Assembly: GCA_963678705.1 (NCBI GenBank)
Contig: OY783212.1
Span: forward strand, 2,294,001-2,358,000
Direction of reading: 5' to 3'
From: Panorpa germanica
Taxonomy: Eukaryota > Arthropoda > Insecta > Mecoptera > Panorpidae
DNA: 64,000 nucleotides
The position numbers and the translations under genes are program-made. Below the pieces are notes generated by a model, which saw nothing but the letters and a program-made list of their open reading frames with translations, did not search any database and had not been told where the DNA came from. Positions 1-11,439 of the stretch are shown here, piece by piece (within the stretch, counting starts at the first letter, position 1; each line of letters opens with the position of its first letter).

Positions 1-2168
1 ATGTTCAACTGAGTAAAAATTTTCTTTGAAATTAAAATATGTATATATTTTATCATCTAAAATAAGTTTATTTTATTTAAAAAAAAGTTTGTAAGTTAAA
101 AAACAAATCGTGTCGTACTACGTTCAGAAAGTAAACAATCTTAATTGCGTTTTGTTTTTCTTCAAATTATATTTAATCACTTAGTAGCAGTTGCGTTGCG
201 TGGACTGTAATTACGTTACAAGTTAATTAACGTACTCGTATTATTAAATAATACAGTTGAAGTAAATAAACCATTCGGGGAATTTTAGTACACACAATAT
301 TTTTTATCTCTGTAATTTATACAACTTTTTTCAATCTATTGAAAGAAAGGCCTTGTCGTTGATGAAAAAATTTACAAAGAAAAAATAAAACATACTCGTA
401 CTTTGATGTGATTGCTCCCGTTTTTAACGTTTTCCTCTTGATTAAAGTTATTTGTATTTAAATTCGAAAGTTAACGAATATGCGAGGCTACAGAAGAAGT
501 GTATATGCGCCAAACACCAGAGGCCGACTGCAGTTTATCGTAAAGCCTTCTTTTCCGAATTCAGTGCCTTCGTTCATTTTAGAGTTGTTTTTTTTTGTTT
601 CGCCAGAAAAATGTTAAGTGTAACAATAGAAAAGTTTTATAAAAATTAGGATATGGTATACAATCCCTCCTTCCTTTGAAATATTAATCTCTGTAATATT
701 AAGCTCTGTATGTTCACTTAATTCATCCGGTAAAAAAAACTCAATATACATTAAAATGTGTGCAAAACAAATGTTTGACGTCATAATATTTTAATTCTGG
801 TGAATCCTGTTGTTTTTAAAAACCATTCATATCCGCTTCTTTGATAATTTGGAATTAAATTGTTTGTTCAGCATTTCAAAGTCTGTGGCATTTATAAAAG
901 TCTAATGATAATAGCTTTGCTTTGTTGTAATACACTAATTAAATAAATGTGTTTTTAATTTATCGCTAGTAATATTTCATTCAGGTTTCCAAATCAATTG
1001 AAATTCCATTCAATATATGAAATCTATTTTGTTAGTAAACCAGTTTTTCTAAATTATGGAATTCTTTTATAACTAATATACTCATATACATGTAATATAA
1101 AATAACAACAGGTACTGGAGTTCAATTATATTTGAAATTGAATATTTTGAATGAATAAAATATAAATATTAGGTTAGTATTGTAATTATAATCAACATGC
1201 TATCGGAAATTATGGAAACCACTTTTTCTCGTTTAATTGATAAAAAATGCTTCATGATTTGTACGCTGCGTTCTCTCCTCTCGATACAAATGTGGTTTGC
1301 TCTAAATCTGAAAAAGCCAAACCCACTAAAATTAAATTACACTTATCAAACCGTGAAATAAAAAAATTTAACTCCTACTCGACGTCCTACTACCTAAACA
1401 TTTTCAAAAGTCTGAATTCTACATACCAAAATTATTTAAGCAAATTATGAAAAGTATTTAAATAGTAAAGTAGTAGTTCGCTCTTAAATGTAATTAATTT
1501 GTAACCTTACTGTATTCTCCGTACAACCTTAGCGGTCTAATATACCCTTATTGGCCTAATCAAATAGGTAAACAAACAAAAAGACACTTGACCTAACACT
1601 CGAATCTGACCTTTGTTTAAATTTCTAGAATTGCTTAATTAAGCTGACGTCAGAGTTCAAACAAATACAGTCCGACACGACGGACTGTGACGTGTGGTGA
1701 GGCGAGGTGAGGTGTCACGTGATTTATCTCCTTATTTGATATTCCATGCAACACCCAGCTTGGTAACATCATCCCTTGCGTGGTCACAGTTTACCTGCAC
1801 TCCAAGGGCAAGTCCTAACGAGACTCCTGCCGTTTCGGTTTCTTTAGTAGTTTACTAGAGAAGTAAACAATATGTACAAGTGAGCTATGTTCGAAATATC
1901 GGTTTGATTTTTGTAACAGGGATTGCATTGCAACGGTCGATCCACATAAACCAATCAAAAATAATAATATGATCTAGATCTATTTGGACTAGATTTCCAA
2001 AGACATATTTTCTAAAATTAGGTTTCGTACGTTCAATCAAAACTATTGGTTGCACTATAACAAATTGATCCTTGGACCTCGGAGTAATTTTAATCAATAT
2101 GGTCTTTTAAAAAACCGTCTACTGTTAAACGGTGTCAAAAAAGAAATACCAAATGGCTAAATGTAGAA
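1..2168. other. AT-rich non-coding stretch, no gene seen
   Basis: No coding region is supported here. Open frames are short and AT-driven. A GC-richer patch near 1640-1850 holds a CRE-like TGACGTCA (about 1645) and a short hairpin with CAGTCCG/CGGACTG arms (about 1668-1687), which could be regulatory or an old transposon end. Nothing links it to a gene. Confidence 0.5.
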
Positions 2169-2171
2169 TAA

Positions 2172-2538
2172 GGCCGTCCGCACACAGGTCGACTGATTGC
2201 AAACCGATCTGCCCGAACCGAAACAGAATGGACCTGTGTTGTGAGTGAGAGAACACACGTGTATACGAGTGAGAGAAAACACACAGCACGAACGAAACTA
2301 AACTGGTTTTGAGCGACTTTGTCTCTCGGTCGCAGGCATGCTTGGTTTCATGCTTTTGATGGTGACATCATGAGCAGAGATGTGCATAAATACTATTCAA
2401 AAGTATTGAAATACATACATACATACATACAAATACGACACAATAAAATCCCCCTATTATGCTATTGTTCAAAATTCTATACAGTCACGAAACACGCCTC
2501 GACTAGTTTGCAATCAGTCGACTCGTGTGCGGAGGGCC
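2172..2538 (+). mobile_element. MITE family 1, copy 1 (about 367 bp)
   Basis: The element has terminal inverted repeats of about 35 bp. The left end reads GGCCGTCCGCACACAGGTCG and continues to TTGCAAAC. The right end is its reverse complement, ending in GCGGAGGGCC. Both ends are flanked by TAA (2169-2171 and 2539-2541), which suggests a 3 bp target duplication of the PIF/Harbinger type; that class assignment is inferred. The interior contains a (CATA)n run near 2408 and a piece matching a hAT terminus (CAGAGATGTGCA, about 2376). It encodes no protein. Related copies lie at 5019, 27791 and 57972. Confidence 0.8.
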
Positions 2539-2541
2539 TAA

Positions 2542-5015
2542 ATGCTGTATTATCATTCTTTTTTTTTAATAATAATTCACGGGCTTCCTAGGATCACGGT
2601 CCTTTTTTCGCCACTGTATAAATTTTGCTGAATTAAAAATCTAACCCTTGAAAATTATTATTTTACCAAATAGGATAGGACTTGAACTATTTCAAACGCA
2701 ACATGATATCACTGGTATCGAAGCGTTGTTCATGGCGGGTAGTACATTCGGACGCATCGCTAAATGGATGTTAAATATACGCAAGACAGAATAATCATTA
2801 GAATTAGATGCAGCATAACACAAAATACGAATGCCCTTTAGCTAGCACAACAAACAGACCCGTCCACATAACACACACAAAGTACACAGCGCATGTACTA
2901 CTCGTACAGCAGTTCGAATTTCTCATTAAACCAGATACTGGACAACCCTGCAGAGCATCCAGGTTTAGTCCACCCGTAATTCCTCATCATTTTTTACCTT
3001 TTTTATTGCACGGTTCTTTTACACTGTGTACAAGTATGTATATAGTAGGTTTACTCATATTTCCAGGAAGAGATCTATCCCTTAAAATCCCGGTGGGTTA
3101 CTTTAGTTCTCAAGGGTTTGAAGATTTTTAAGTTCAATAAGCCGGCAGCGCTTTGTAAAAATGAAGTTTGTTTCAAAAGATTTCATTAAACATTCATACA
3201 CATATTTTATATTTGGATTTTTAAAAATAACAAGATCAGGGAAATGGAAACTAAGTCTTATATTAGATACCTAACTTTATCACTTTTATGCGAAAACCTT
3301 TTTCTTGGAATTTTAGAAATCCTAATTTATTTTCTTAATAATTTCAGAGATTTTTTTGCTTTAAGGCATTTTGTTTAGATTTAAAAGAAATTTTAAATTA
3401 CTTTTGAGTAAAGTATCTATTATATGAAAGAGCCTTCGTTCTTTTCTCAGAAAATAATAACTTTTTTAAGGATTTTTATGGTTAATCTTACTTCTGATTT
3501 AAATTATTCTTTATTTTTACTTAACTTTAATTAGAATTGTAATTCACACAAATCAAAAGTCACAACTATATTAGGATCGGTCCCCGAGTCGAAATATTAC
3601 ATCTATCCTGATCCTAAAATGGATTTTTGCCCCTCTTTTCGTCTTTAAACAATAAAGCGTCCTTAAACACTCATTCTAAACATTATTATGTGACTAGTGC
3701 TGAATAGGTTTATATGAGGTTTTAAATACCATTTTTATTTGAGCCTAAACATCGTAATTTCTTGGATAACTGCCACATGTAGGCCCAAAGAAGGAGCAAA
3801 AATTCTATGTAAATGAACCCAGAAACGGGTTCTTTTAGGTTGTCAATAGGGTCAAAATTTCGACTTATTCGAGAGTTTATTTGAAAAACATCGAGAACTG
3901 GGATCGAATTCAGTTTCTAAACAATCCTTTAATACTCATAGAATTGATAATATGGCTCGTAACGGGAAACAAATCATAGCAATGCTTTACGCAGACTGCT
4001 GTGTCTTTAATCCCCAATTAGCGGTGTATTGGTATAGGGTTATATTAGTATAGTGAGGGTTTGATTTTAATCAAAATTTAACTTCTTATTAAACTACAGA
4101 TATAGTGAGACCCTTGAGGATAGACCTCTGTGGAAATACGTTGACGTTGATAAATTAAATAAATTTATTCAAGAAAAACAAATTAATTTTCTGGTTTTTA
4201 AAATAAGCTGTTCATTTATTTGACAACAGTGTAATTTACACCAAATTTCTTTCAAGTTAAAATTCATAGACATATTTAGTAATTATAGTTAAAAGAAATG
4301 TAAATATCGGTCCCCTCACAAAGAACATCAAAATATTCTGTCTGGCTAGAAAAATTACCATAAATGTGACGCGACGCTGTCCGGCGCCTTGATGACAGCT
4401 TCCGCAATGTTGACATTAAGTACATTTTAATGAGATATTGATTTTGATATACACAAAGTACTTTTATGTCAAATATAGTTGATGGTATTTATGCATTGCT
4501 TAACAATAATACTATCATTAAGCACAAAATGAATTATTTCACAATAATATTGATAACTATGATTGTTCAGTCACGTACTTAATTATATTTTGCCCTAACA
4601 CGTGCACAGTTTTTCAATTTTATGCTTTTTCATATAAATTGCATGACTGAACATTAACAAAGTGCTGCATTGGTTAAAACTTTCTATATTTGCAATAAAA
4701 TTGTCATTGTAAAGACGAGAATAAATTGGTAAAAAAATTAATTGTTATTTTAATTTTTTTTAAATTTATTTTGCCATTTAAAGTTAATATTGGCTTGGAT
4801 TTTGATATATTGGCCAAAAGTCTACCACACCCAGATCATCATAACGTAAATATGAGCGCCCGTAAGACCACCTAGTAACGCATTGCATTTATTGTGTAAA
4901 CGTGGAAGCAGTAGAAAAGTGTATGGTTTGTAATGATTATCATCGACAATTCCACGGAGGCTGCTTCGAAGAACAACGTTGAGTGCGTTTGATGCGGACA
5001 TGTGGACCATTACAT
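2542..5015. other. non-coding stretch with a short dispersed repeat
   Basis: No gene is supported. Bases 2735-2790 (GCGGGTAGTA, then GGACGCATCGCTAAATGGA, then AAATATACGCAA) resemble 35668-35727, so a short piece of a dispersed repeat is present at both places. The 107-codon frame at 2808-3131 has no recognisable domain. Confidence 0.4.
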
Positions 5016-5018
5016 TAA

Positions 5019-5431
5019 GGTCCTCCGCACACGAGTCGACTGATTGCAAACTAGCCGAGCAACGAAGATTCCAACGAAAACGAAAAACGAGCCATATCGA
5101 GCCGTGTTTCGTGACTCTATAGAATTTTTAACAATAGCATAATAGGGGATTTTATTGTGTCATATTTCTATGTATGTATGTATTTAAATACTTTTGAATA
5201 GTATTTGGGCACATCTCTACTCATGATGTCACCATCAAAAGCATGCTCTGTGACCGAGGAACAGAGTCGCTGAAAACGTACTCAGAACCAGTTTAGTTTC
5301 GTTCATGCCGTGTGTTTTCGCTCACTCTTATACACGTGTCTTCTCTCACTAACAACACAGTTCCATTCTCATTCGGTTCGGGCAGATTCGGGACTGAGGT
5401 TTGCAATCAGTCGCCTCATATGCGGACGGCC
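5019..5431 (-). mobile_element. MITE family 1, copy 2 (about 413 bp, inverted)
   Basis: The TIRs match copy 1: left GGTCCTCCGCACACGAGTCG, right ending in CATATGCGGACGGCC. The interior is the reverse complement of copy 1, including the CACATCTCT hAT-like segment near 5209 and the TATG repeat. Flanks are TAA on the left and TGA on the right, so the target duplication has probably decayed by one base. No protein is encoded. Confidence 0.78.
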
Positions 5432-5434
5432 TGA

Positions 5435-6932
5435 AAATAATCTCATCTCTTATGTATTTGGCATGTACACTTGTCATTTGTCGTTGCATGCGATGTCCCA
5501 TTTATAAAATGTTGAAACAAAACTAAGCACAGGACAGAAATAATCTGCTAGTTTATATGCAAATTAAACAAATAAATATGCCACTTACGTTTGCATGTGC
5601 GTGCAGATGTTGATCAGTCAGAATGAAGTGGAAATAATTATCAACCAACAATTCTTTAATTTGTTGTCTAACAGATAATATAATTTGTTTCATTAACTTC
5701 CAATTTTTGCGTATTATCTTCATAATACATATGTAATATACTCGTATTTTGAATACTTTATTAAATAAATATTTATTTACTTTGTGTTAATATGAACTTC
5801 GGTATTTTCAATTTGAAAAGAATGTAAATAACAATTCAACTGTATAAATTTCTGTTCACCCTCCTAACAATCCGTGAGGTCTTCCAAAAACTAGATGTTG
5901 AAGATTAAATTGAACAAAACGCATATCTGACAGGAATAGACTTGTTTTAACAAGTTCATTCAAGTCCTTTTTGACCACCTTTAATCATACTTATATATTT
6001 ATCTCTCTCTATCATATTAGATTTAAATATACCCGTCTCATTTTTATATATCTTATGTTTACTTATATACACATATTTTTCTTCAGCCATTATTATTATT
6101 GCCATCTTTTTTCATCCTATTTTTGTATTGTATACCTGTCTCAGGTATTTTAATAAAGAAACTTTCTTGCTTTGTTATAACATAGCATATTTGGTTCGTT
6201 AAAATCTCTATTGTTAAAAATAAGTCTATGAAAAGCGTGTGAAGATTTGTAAAGGCGGCACTCGCTGAAACACAAACTTAAAAGTATAAAAAAATAAAAA
6301 GTAAAAATACTGAAATGACAGTAATTTTTTTCAAGGGTTTAAAAAAAGTTAGATATGAATCTTGAAATAAAGATGTTTCGACTCTATTAATATTCACTGG
6401 AATAAAATTTCTATATGTTATAATTATTTTCCGACGGTTTTCTATTTCTCGATGAAACATGACGTGGAATATTGAGTTTACCAGAAAATTCAATTTCATT
6501 AAAATTCTTTTCGTTGACCCTATTTTTGCACATCGCATTTGCGAGTTTTTATATTTCTTGAGTTATTAAAATTTTAGTAGTGTACATACGCATTAGTATT
6601 CAGAATTGCAGAAATTAAAAGTATTGTTCATGGTCTCCGTCTCCGTCTGTGTTTGTATTTGTGTACGAATGTTGTGAATAATTCACACAGCGTTCGTTCA
6701 TTCGTGGAAATCTGCCAATTGACTTACACTGCAGGTGTTAACTGTTAAGTATTCAATTACGTTTCAAGTACTGTATGCAAATATTTTAACGAGAATTGTG
6801 TTATCTTTGTATTCGTATCTTTAATGAGAGTCAATGCTTCTTAAACACTGAACATGGACGCGGCCAATGATGCCGTCTTCGCATGATGTAGGTACCTAAT
6901 AAGGTGAAGGCAAAGATTCATTTTTAATATTT
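5435..6932. other. AT-rich non-coding stretch
   Basis: No gene is confirmed. It contains one candidate minus-strand mini-exon at 5589-5667 (see findings), a pyrimidine-rich stretch at about 5985-6120, and the left flank of the Copia insertion. Confidence 0.4.
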
Positions 6933-6937
6933 GTAAT
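6933..6937. repeat. Copia target-site duplication, left
   Basis: GTAAT here and again at 11240-11244 directly flanks the two LTRs: a perfect 5 bp duplication as expected for Ty1/copia integration. It fixes the element borders at 6938 and 11239. Confidence 0.92.
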
Positions 6938-7059
6938 TATAAAGACACGTTAGCAGTTCGCAACAGACTATATTTGACATAAGAAAAAGTTTTTACACAA
7001 CAGATTACAGATGGCGTTACTAGTTACTAAGTAGTGATATTTTGATACCTATTACAATA
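6938..7059 (-). repeat. Copia 3' LTR (122 bp)
   Basis: This copy is identical, as far as I can read, to 11118-11239. In element orientation it starts TATTGTAATAGG and ends TCTTTATA, so the termini are TA..TA rather than the usual TG..CA. At 122 bp it is short for a copia LTR. Identity of the two LTRs indicates a recent insertion. Confidence 0.93.
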
Positions 7060-7068
7060 CCCCCACTT
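7060..7068 (-). other. polypurine tract of the Copia element
   Basis: Read on the minus strand this is AAGTGGGGG, directly abutting the 3' LTR. That is the expected place for the plus-strand primer of reverse transcription. Confidence 0.75.
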
Positions 7069-7093
7069 ATCAAAATAATCTAAGTACACATGA

Positions 7094-10000
7094 TTACACA
7101 GAAACAATGCCAAGTAAATTCATAAACTTATAATGTTTCAGATGACAAAGACCTTTTGTTAAAATATCTGCAGGCATTTCTTCAGTAGGAATGTACTTAA
7201 CTTTTACAAAGTTGTTCTTTACAACATCTCTAATAAAATGACAACGCACATCTATATGCTTGGATCTATTATGACTCTGACTACTCGAGGCTAACTTCAA
7301 TGCACTTTGGTTATCACAATACAAATCAATTACATTAAATACATCAGTAATTTCATGCATTAAATTTCTTAGATAAATAGCTTCTCTTGAAGCTTCAGAA
7401 AGAGCAGTGTATTCCGCCTCAGTACTGGATAATGAAACCGTTTTCTGCTTCCTACTTTGCCAGGAAATGGCAGACCCTGACAACATAAAGCAAAATCCAG
7501 TATAGGATTTTCTATCTAGAGCATCACTTGCCCAATCACTGTCTACAAAACCTTGTAAATTACTATTGTTATTATTGGTATATTTTAAACAATAACTTTT
7601 AGTATGCAGTAAATATCTTAATACACGTTTACAATAATTCCAATGTATGTGACTATAACAACTATTAAATTGACTGAGATAGCTAACACAGTAAGCAATA
7701 TCTGGTCTTGTTAATACTGCCAGATACATCAGACTTCCAATAAGTTTTTGATAAGGAACATCAGGTAAACATTTATCAGATGACTTATCTAAATTCAATT
7801 TAGGCTCAATCGGAGTACTTTGTGTCTTACAATCAGACATTTGAAATTTAGAAACTAACTGTTCAATATATTGTTGTTGATCTACAGTAATAACATTTTT
7901 ATTTTTATCTAAATTTATTCTCATGCCTAAATATTGTCTTACAGGTCCCAAGTCTTTTAACTTAAATTCTGAACCTAATACACTTTTTAATTTATTTGTT
8001 TCAAAATCATTGTTTGAAAAAATCAAAAAATCATCCACATACAGGGCCACTATCACTTTAATTTTACCAGTTATTTTTGTAAACAAACATGGTTCATATT
8101 GACTATTTTTGAAATCTAATCTACTCAAAACTTCTTTAACTCTTTCATACCATGCCAGGGAAGACTGTTTTAGCCCATAAATGGCTTTATTTAATTTTAA
8201 GACCTTTCCCCCACTTTTGTTTACAAAACCTTCAGGTAATGACATATAAATATTTTCTTTCAAAAAACCATTAAGGAAAGCAGTGGTTACATCTAGATGT
8301 GTTATACTCATTTTCATTTGAACACTAAGTGCAAACAACAATCTTAGAGTAGAATGCCGCACTACCGGTGAAAAAGTATCTGTATAATCAACACCTGGTT
8401 TCTGCGAGAAACCTTTTGCCACTAATCGAGCCCTATACCTTACATTGTTTTCAAAATCATACTTTTTATTTAGCACCCACCTACACTTCACTATTGTCAC
8501 ATCACCTGGATGGTCCACAAGCTGCCACGCATCACTGTCCTCAAATGACTGTAATTCATCAGCCATTGCCTGCTTCCACTGCTCCCGATCAGGCCCTTCA
8601 AGAGCCTCTGAGAATACAATCTCCTCCGATGCTGGAACAGTACTGGAAACACATATGTTGCTAATACCATAGCGCTCAGGCTTCTTTCTCTGACGCTTAC
8701 TTGGCACATCTGGCACTTGCTCAGGTATTGATACTGCTTGTTCTGGAACATCTTCAGTGTTTATTTCAGTCAGTGTTTCATTGTCATCAGTATGTAATGA
8801 GGAACCTGAAGAGCAATCTAAAAAATCTGTTTCTGAAACATTATTAGACAGATCCCCCACTGAATCTCTGCTCTCCCCCACTTTATCTTTACTTTCCTCC
8901 ACTAAATTGTCGGTAGGATTTTCTTCATGGGATATCCAAATAGCTGACTCTTCACTGACTTCCTTGATAGGTGTTACATCTTCCATCACTATTATATCTC
9001 TACTGATCATTACAGTGTTCTTAGAAGGATTGTACACACGATAACCTTTAACACCATCACCATATCCAACTAGAATATGTTGTGTAGCTTTCTTGTCCCA
9101 TTTCAAACGTTTCTGTTTAGGTACATGCACCATAATTTTGCTTCCAAACAAACGTAGGTGACTTAAGTCTGGTTTTGATCCATACCATAACTCATAAGGT
9201 GTTTTATCCAATCCTGATGCAATCGATCTATTTTTCAAGTACACAGCAGTATTGGCTGCTTCCGCCCAAAATTTCTTATCTAAATTTGCATCATATAGTA
9301 AACATTTGGCTTTCTCAACAACTGTACGATTACTCCTTTCACAAAGTCCATTTTGCTCAGGTGTATAACAATTTGTTTTCTGGTGTATAATTCCAGCTTG
9401 CTTCAAATAGCCTTCAAATTCCTTGTTACAAAATTCTAGTCCATTGTCTGACCTGATCACCTTTATTTTCTTACTCTGTTGATTCTCAACCAATGATTTG
9501 AACTCTTTAAATCTGTTCAAAGCTTCATTCTTTTGCTTCAGAAAATAAATAAAAGTCATGCGACTATAATCATCAACAAATAACAGGAAATAGCGAGCAC
9601 CACTCAAAGAACTTGTTTCCATTGGGCCGCAAATATCTGTGTGGATTCTGTGTAAAGTTTCTGTACTCCGCTCACCCACATGAGAAAATGGTAATCTCAT
9701 TTGTTTTCCCTCACAACAAGTAGTACATTGTGATTTGGTTATGTCAAGTGAGTTATCATAAGACAAACCATCAACAATACCATTTCTCATTCTGTGCATG
9801 TCTTGGCTGTTTATATGTGCCAGTCTTCTGTGCCATAACTTTGCACTAGCTGTAGTAGCCAACATACAACTTTGTGATTGTAATCTCAACTTATAAACAC
9901 CATCAGATAAATCAGCTGTCGCCACCAAAACATTGTTCTTGTCTCTAATATAACAGTTTTTCTTTGTAAATATCACATGATTGCCATTCTGAATGAGCTC

Positions 10001-11032
10001 ACTAACCGACAATAGGTTGGTTGTCAGGCTAGGCACACACAACACATCTTTCACTATTATATTGCATCCAAGTTTAGAAATAATGTCAACTTCTCCGGAA
10101 CAAACAACTGGCACTTTTGATTCATTTGCTACAACAATTTCTGGTATACATGGAGTTGTGTTCATGTTCTTTACCCAATCTTTATTTGCTGTTATGTGTG
10201 CACTTGCGCCGGAGTCAACGTACCATTCGTTTTTGTTATACTTTCCGTTTAGGAAAACAACGTTAAACACGCATTTATTTGTGTTTTTCTTCAACATTGG
10301 GCACTGATTTCGATAATGTCCATCCTCTTTACATTTGAAACAAGTGATTGTTTTTGCTGGTGTATCTGCCGCGGTCTTTTTGTTCGACATTGGGTTGCCG
10401 CCATATTTCTTTGGTTTACCGCTGCTGCCAGAATTATATTTATTTCTCGCTGCAAATGCCGCCGTACCGCCAGCTGCACCTTCAAAATCACTGGTTACTT
10501 CCATGTCGAGTAACTTCGACTTTATAGTATCCGCACTTATCGAAATGCCAGAATGTTCTATTGCCATTATCATTGGAGAATAGCGATCAGTCAAACCTGC
10601 TAATAATAATGATCCGACCCATTCATCTGTTATTGTAAATCCAGTGCCATTTAACTTTTGAGCCGTTTCGATCATTTGTGTGACATAGGTAGTCATCGAA
10701 TCACAGTTTTCAAGTCTTATCGAAATCAAATGTCTAAGTAAGGTTATTTTTCTTGAGAAACCGGAGTCATCGAACATGGCTTTCAATTTTGTCCATAATT
10801 CTGCCGAGCTCCTGGTATTCCTTATATGCACGTACAATGCTGGATCGATGGTTAAAATTAGCTTTGCCTTCGTTTTGGAGTCGTCCACTGGCTTAACTTC
10901 GAAGTCTGCACTAGGTTTTATGTACTTTTCCATCCCTTCTAGTACCAACAAGTTTTCGGCCGCGAAACACCACTCATCGTAATTCTCTCTGCCTTTTAGC
11001 TTTGGCACACTCGCAATATAGTTCGTAGTCAT
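7094..11032 (-). CDS. Copia-type Gag-Pol polyprotein, intact
   Basis: One uninterrupted frame of about 1312 aa, counting from the MTTNYIASVPKL methionine. An upstream in-frame ATG at 11062 would add ten residues, but these are mostly Phe from a homopolymer run, so I prefer 11032. In the 1322-residue numbering: UBN2-type Gag (about 15-200), CCHC zinc knuckle CFKCKEDGHYRNQC (241-254), aspartic protease WYVDSGAS (D283), GAG-pre-integrase with LWHRRLAHIN (409-418), integrase D476/D539/E575, reverse transcriptase with YVDD (1008-1011) and D924, and RNase H with D1174, E1215 in STEAEY and D1250. The order PR-IN-RT-RH defines Ty1/copia. No frameshift or internal stop was found, so the element is probably autonomous. 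It acts in cytoplasmic virus-like particles and inserts copies of itself in nuclear DNA. Confidence 0.97.
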   Translation of the reverse strand: MTTNYIASVPKLKGRENYDEWCFAAENLLVLEGMEKYIKPSADFEVKPVDDSKTKAKLILTIDPALYVHIRNTRSSAELWTKLKAMFDDSGFSRKITLLRHLISIRLENCDSMTTYVTQMIETAQKLNGTGFTITDEWVGSLLLAGLTDRYSPMIMAIEHSGISISADTIKSKLLDMEVTSDFEGAAGGTAAFAARNKYNSGSSGKPKKYGGNPMSNKKTAADTPAKTITCFKCKEDGHYRNQCPMLKKNTNKCVFNVVFLNGKYNKNEWYVDSGASAHITANKDWVKNMNTTPCIPEIVVANESKVPVVCSGEVDIISKLGCNIIVKDVLCVPSLTTNLLSVSELIQNGNHVIFTKKNCYIRDKNNVLVATADLSDGVYKLRLQSQSCMLATTASAKLWHRRLAHINSQDMHRMRNGIVDGLSYDNSLDITKSQCTTCCEGKQMRLPFSHVGERSTETLHRIHTDICGPMETSSLSGARYFLLFVDDYSRMTFIYFLKQKNEALNRFKEFKSLVENQQSKKIKVIRSDNGLEFCNKEFEGYLKQAGIIHQKTNCYTPEQNGLCERSNRTVVEKAKCLLYDANLDKKFWAEAANTAVYLKNRSIASGLDKTPYELWYGSKPDLSHLRLFGSKIMVHVPKQKRLKWDKKATQHILVGYGDGVKGYRVYNPSKNTVMISRDIIVMEDVTPIKEVSEESAIWISHEENPTDNLVEESKDKVGESRDSVGDLSNNVSETDFLDCSSGSSLHTDDNETLTEINTEDVPEQAVSIPEQVPDVPSKRQRKKPERYGISNICVSSTVPASEEIVFSEALEGPDREQWKQAMADELQSFEDSDAWQLVDHPGDVTIVKCRWVLNKKYDFENNVRYRARLVAKGFSQKPGVDYTDTFSPVVRHSTLRLLFALSVQMKMSITHLDVTTAFLNGFLKENIYMSLPEGFVNKSGGKVLKLNKAIYGLKQSSLAWYERVKEVLSRLDFKNSQYEPCLFTKITGKIKVIVALYVDDFLIFSNNDFETNKLKSVLGSEFKLKDLGPVRQYLGMRINLDKNKNVITVDQQQYIEQLVSKFQMSDCKTQSTPIEPKLNLDKSSDKCLPDVPYQKLIGSLMYLAVLTRPDIAYCVSYLSQFNSCYSHIHWNYCKRVLRYLLHTKSYCLKYTNNNNSNLQGFVDSDWASDALDRKSYTGFCFMLSGSAISWQSRKQKTVSLSSTEAEYTALSEASREAIYLRNLMHEITDVFNVIDLYCDNQSALKLASSSQSHNRSKHIDVRCHFIRDVVKNNFVKVKYIPTEEMPADILTKGLCHLKHYKFMNLLGIVSV

Positions 11033-11105
11033 GTTTCCGCGAAAAAAAAAAAAACGTAACAATTTATCTATTTTATACTATAAAATAACTGATAAACCGG
11101 TAAAT

Positions 11106-11117
11106 TTGCCCATAACC
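11106..11117 (-). other. Copia primer-binding site (initiator tRNA half-site)
   Basis: Directly after the 5' LTR the minus strand reads GGTTATGGGCAAAT. The first ten bases, GGTTATGGGC, are those of the Drosophila copia PBS, which pairs with an internal segment of initiator tRNA-Met (tRNA half primer) rather than a tRNA 3' end. This supports true Copia affiliation. Confidence 0.8.
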
Positions 11118-11239
11118 TATAAAGACACGTTAGCAGTTCGCAACAGACTATATTTGACATAAGAAAAAGTTTTTACACAACAGATTACAGATGGCGTTAC
11201 TAGTTACTAAGTAGTGATATTTTGATACCTATTACAATA
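11118..11239 (-). repeat. Copia 5' LTR (122 bp)
   Basis: Identical to 6938-7059. It should carry the element promoter. Flanked on the right by GTAAT (11240-11244), the second target duplication. The complete element is 4302 bp. Confidence 0.93.
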
Positions 11240-11244
11240 GTAAT

Positions 11245-11425
11245 AAAAAAGGTTGAACGTTTATGTTGCTGATAGTTTATTTTTCTAGCAATTTTTGTTT
11301 TGAAGTAACAGTAACGAGACTCTTGTGATCTTGGTATCGTCTCTATAGTTTTCAGAAATGTCTCGTCTCAGTTTTACGAGAAGAGACGAGAAAAGTCTCG
11401 TGCTCGTGTGAAGCCCGAACCACGT
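11245..11425 (+). repeat. MITE family 5 (GGGCTTCACACGAGAC TIR), 3' end fragment
   Basis: The stretch running from TTTCTAGCAATTTTTGTTTT through GATCTTGGTATCGTCTC to TCTCGTGCTCGTGTGAAGCCC matches the right part of the full-length copy at 23281-23913. The Copia element sits immediately to its left, so Copia probably inserted into this MITE. The left half beyond 6933 is too diverged to confirm. Confidence 0.55.
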
Positions 11426-11439
11426 GATCAAAATTGAAA

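Noticed and set aside
1740-1858. Possible minus exon between TTCTCTAG and CAG|GTAAAC
   Set aside because: The splice-like signals are good, but all three frames of the enclosed 60 nt contain a stop. At most it could be a terminal or non-coding exon.
2401-2431. CATA microsatellite as an independent feature
   Set aside because: It is an internal part of MITE family 1 and recurs in its other copies.
2808-3131. 107-codon plus frame
   Set aside because: No recognisable domain, no splice or promoter support, composition follows the local background.
8497-10583. Several 65-104 codon frames on both strands inside the Copia element
   Set aside because: Shadows of the Gag-Pol frame in other reading frames. 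No independent domains.
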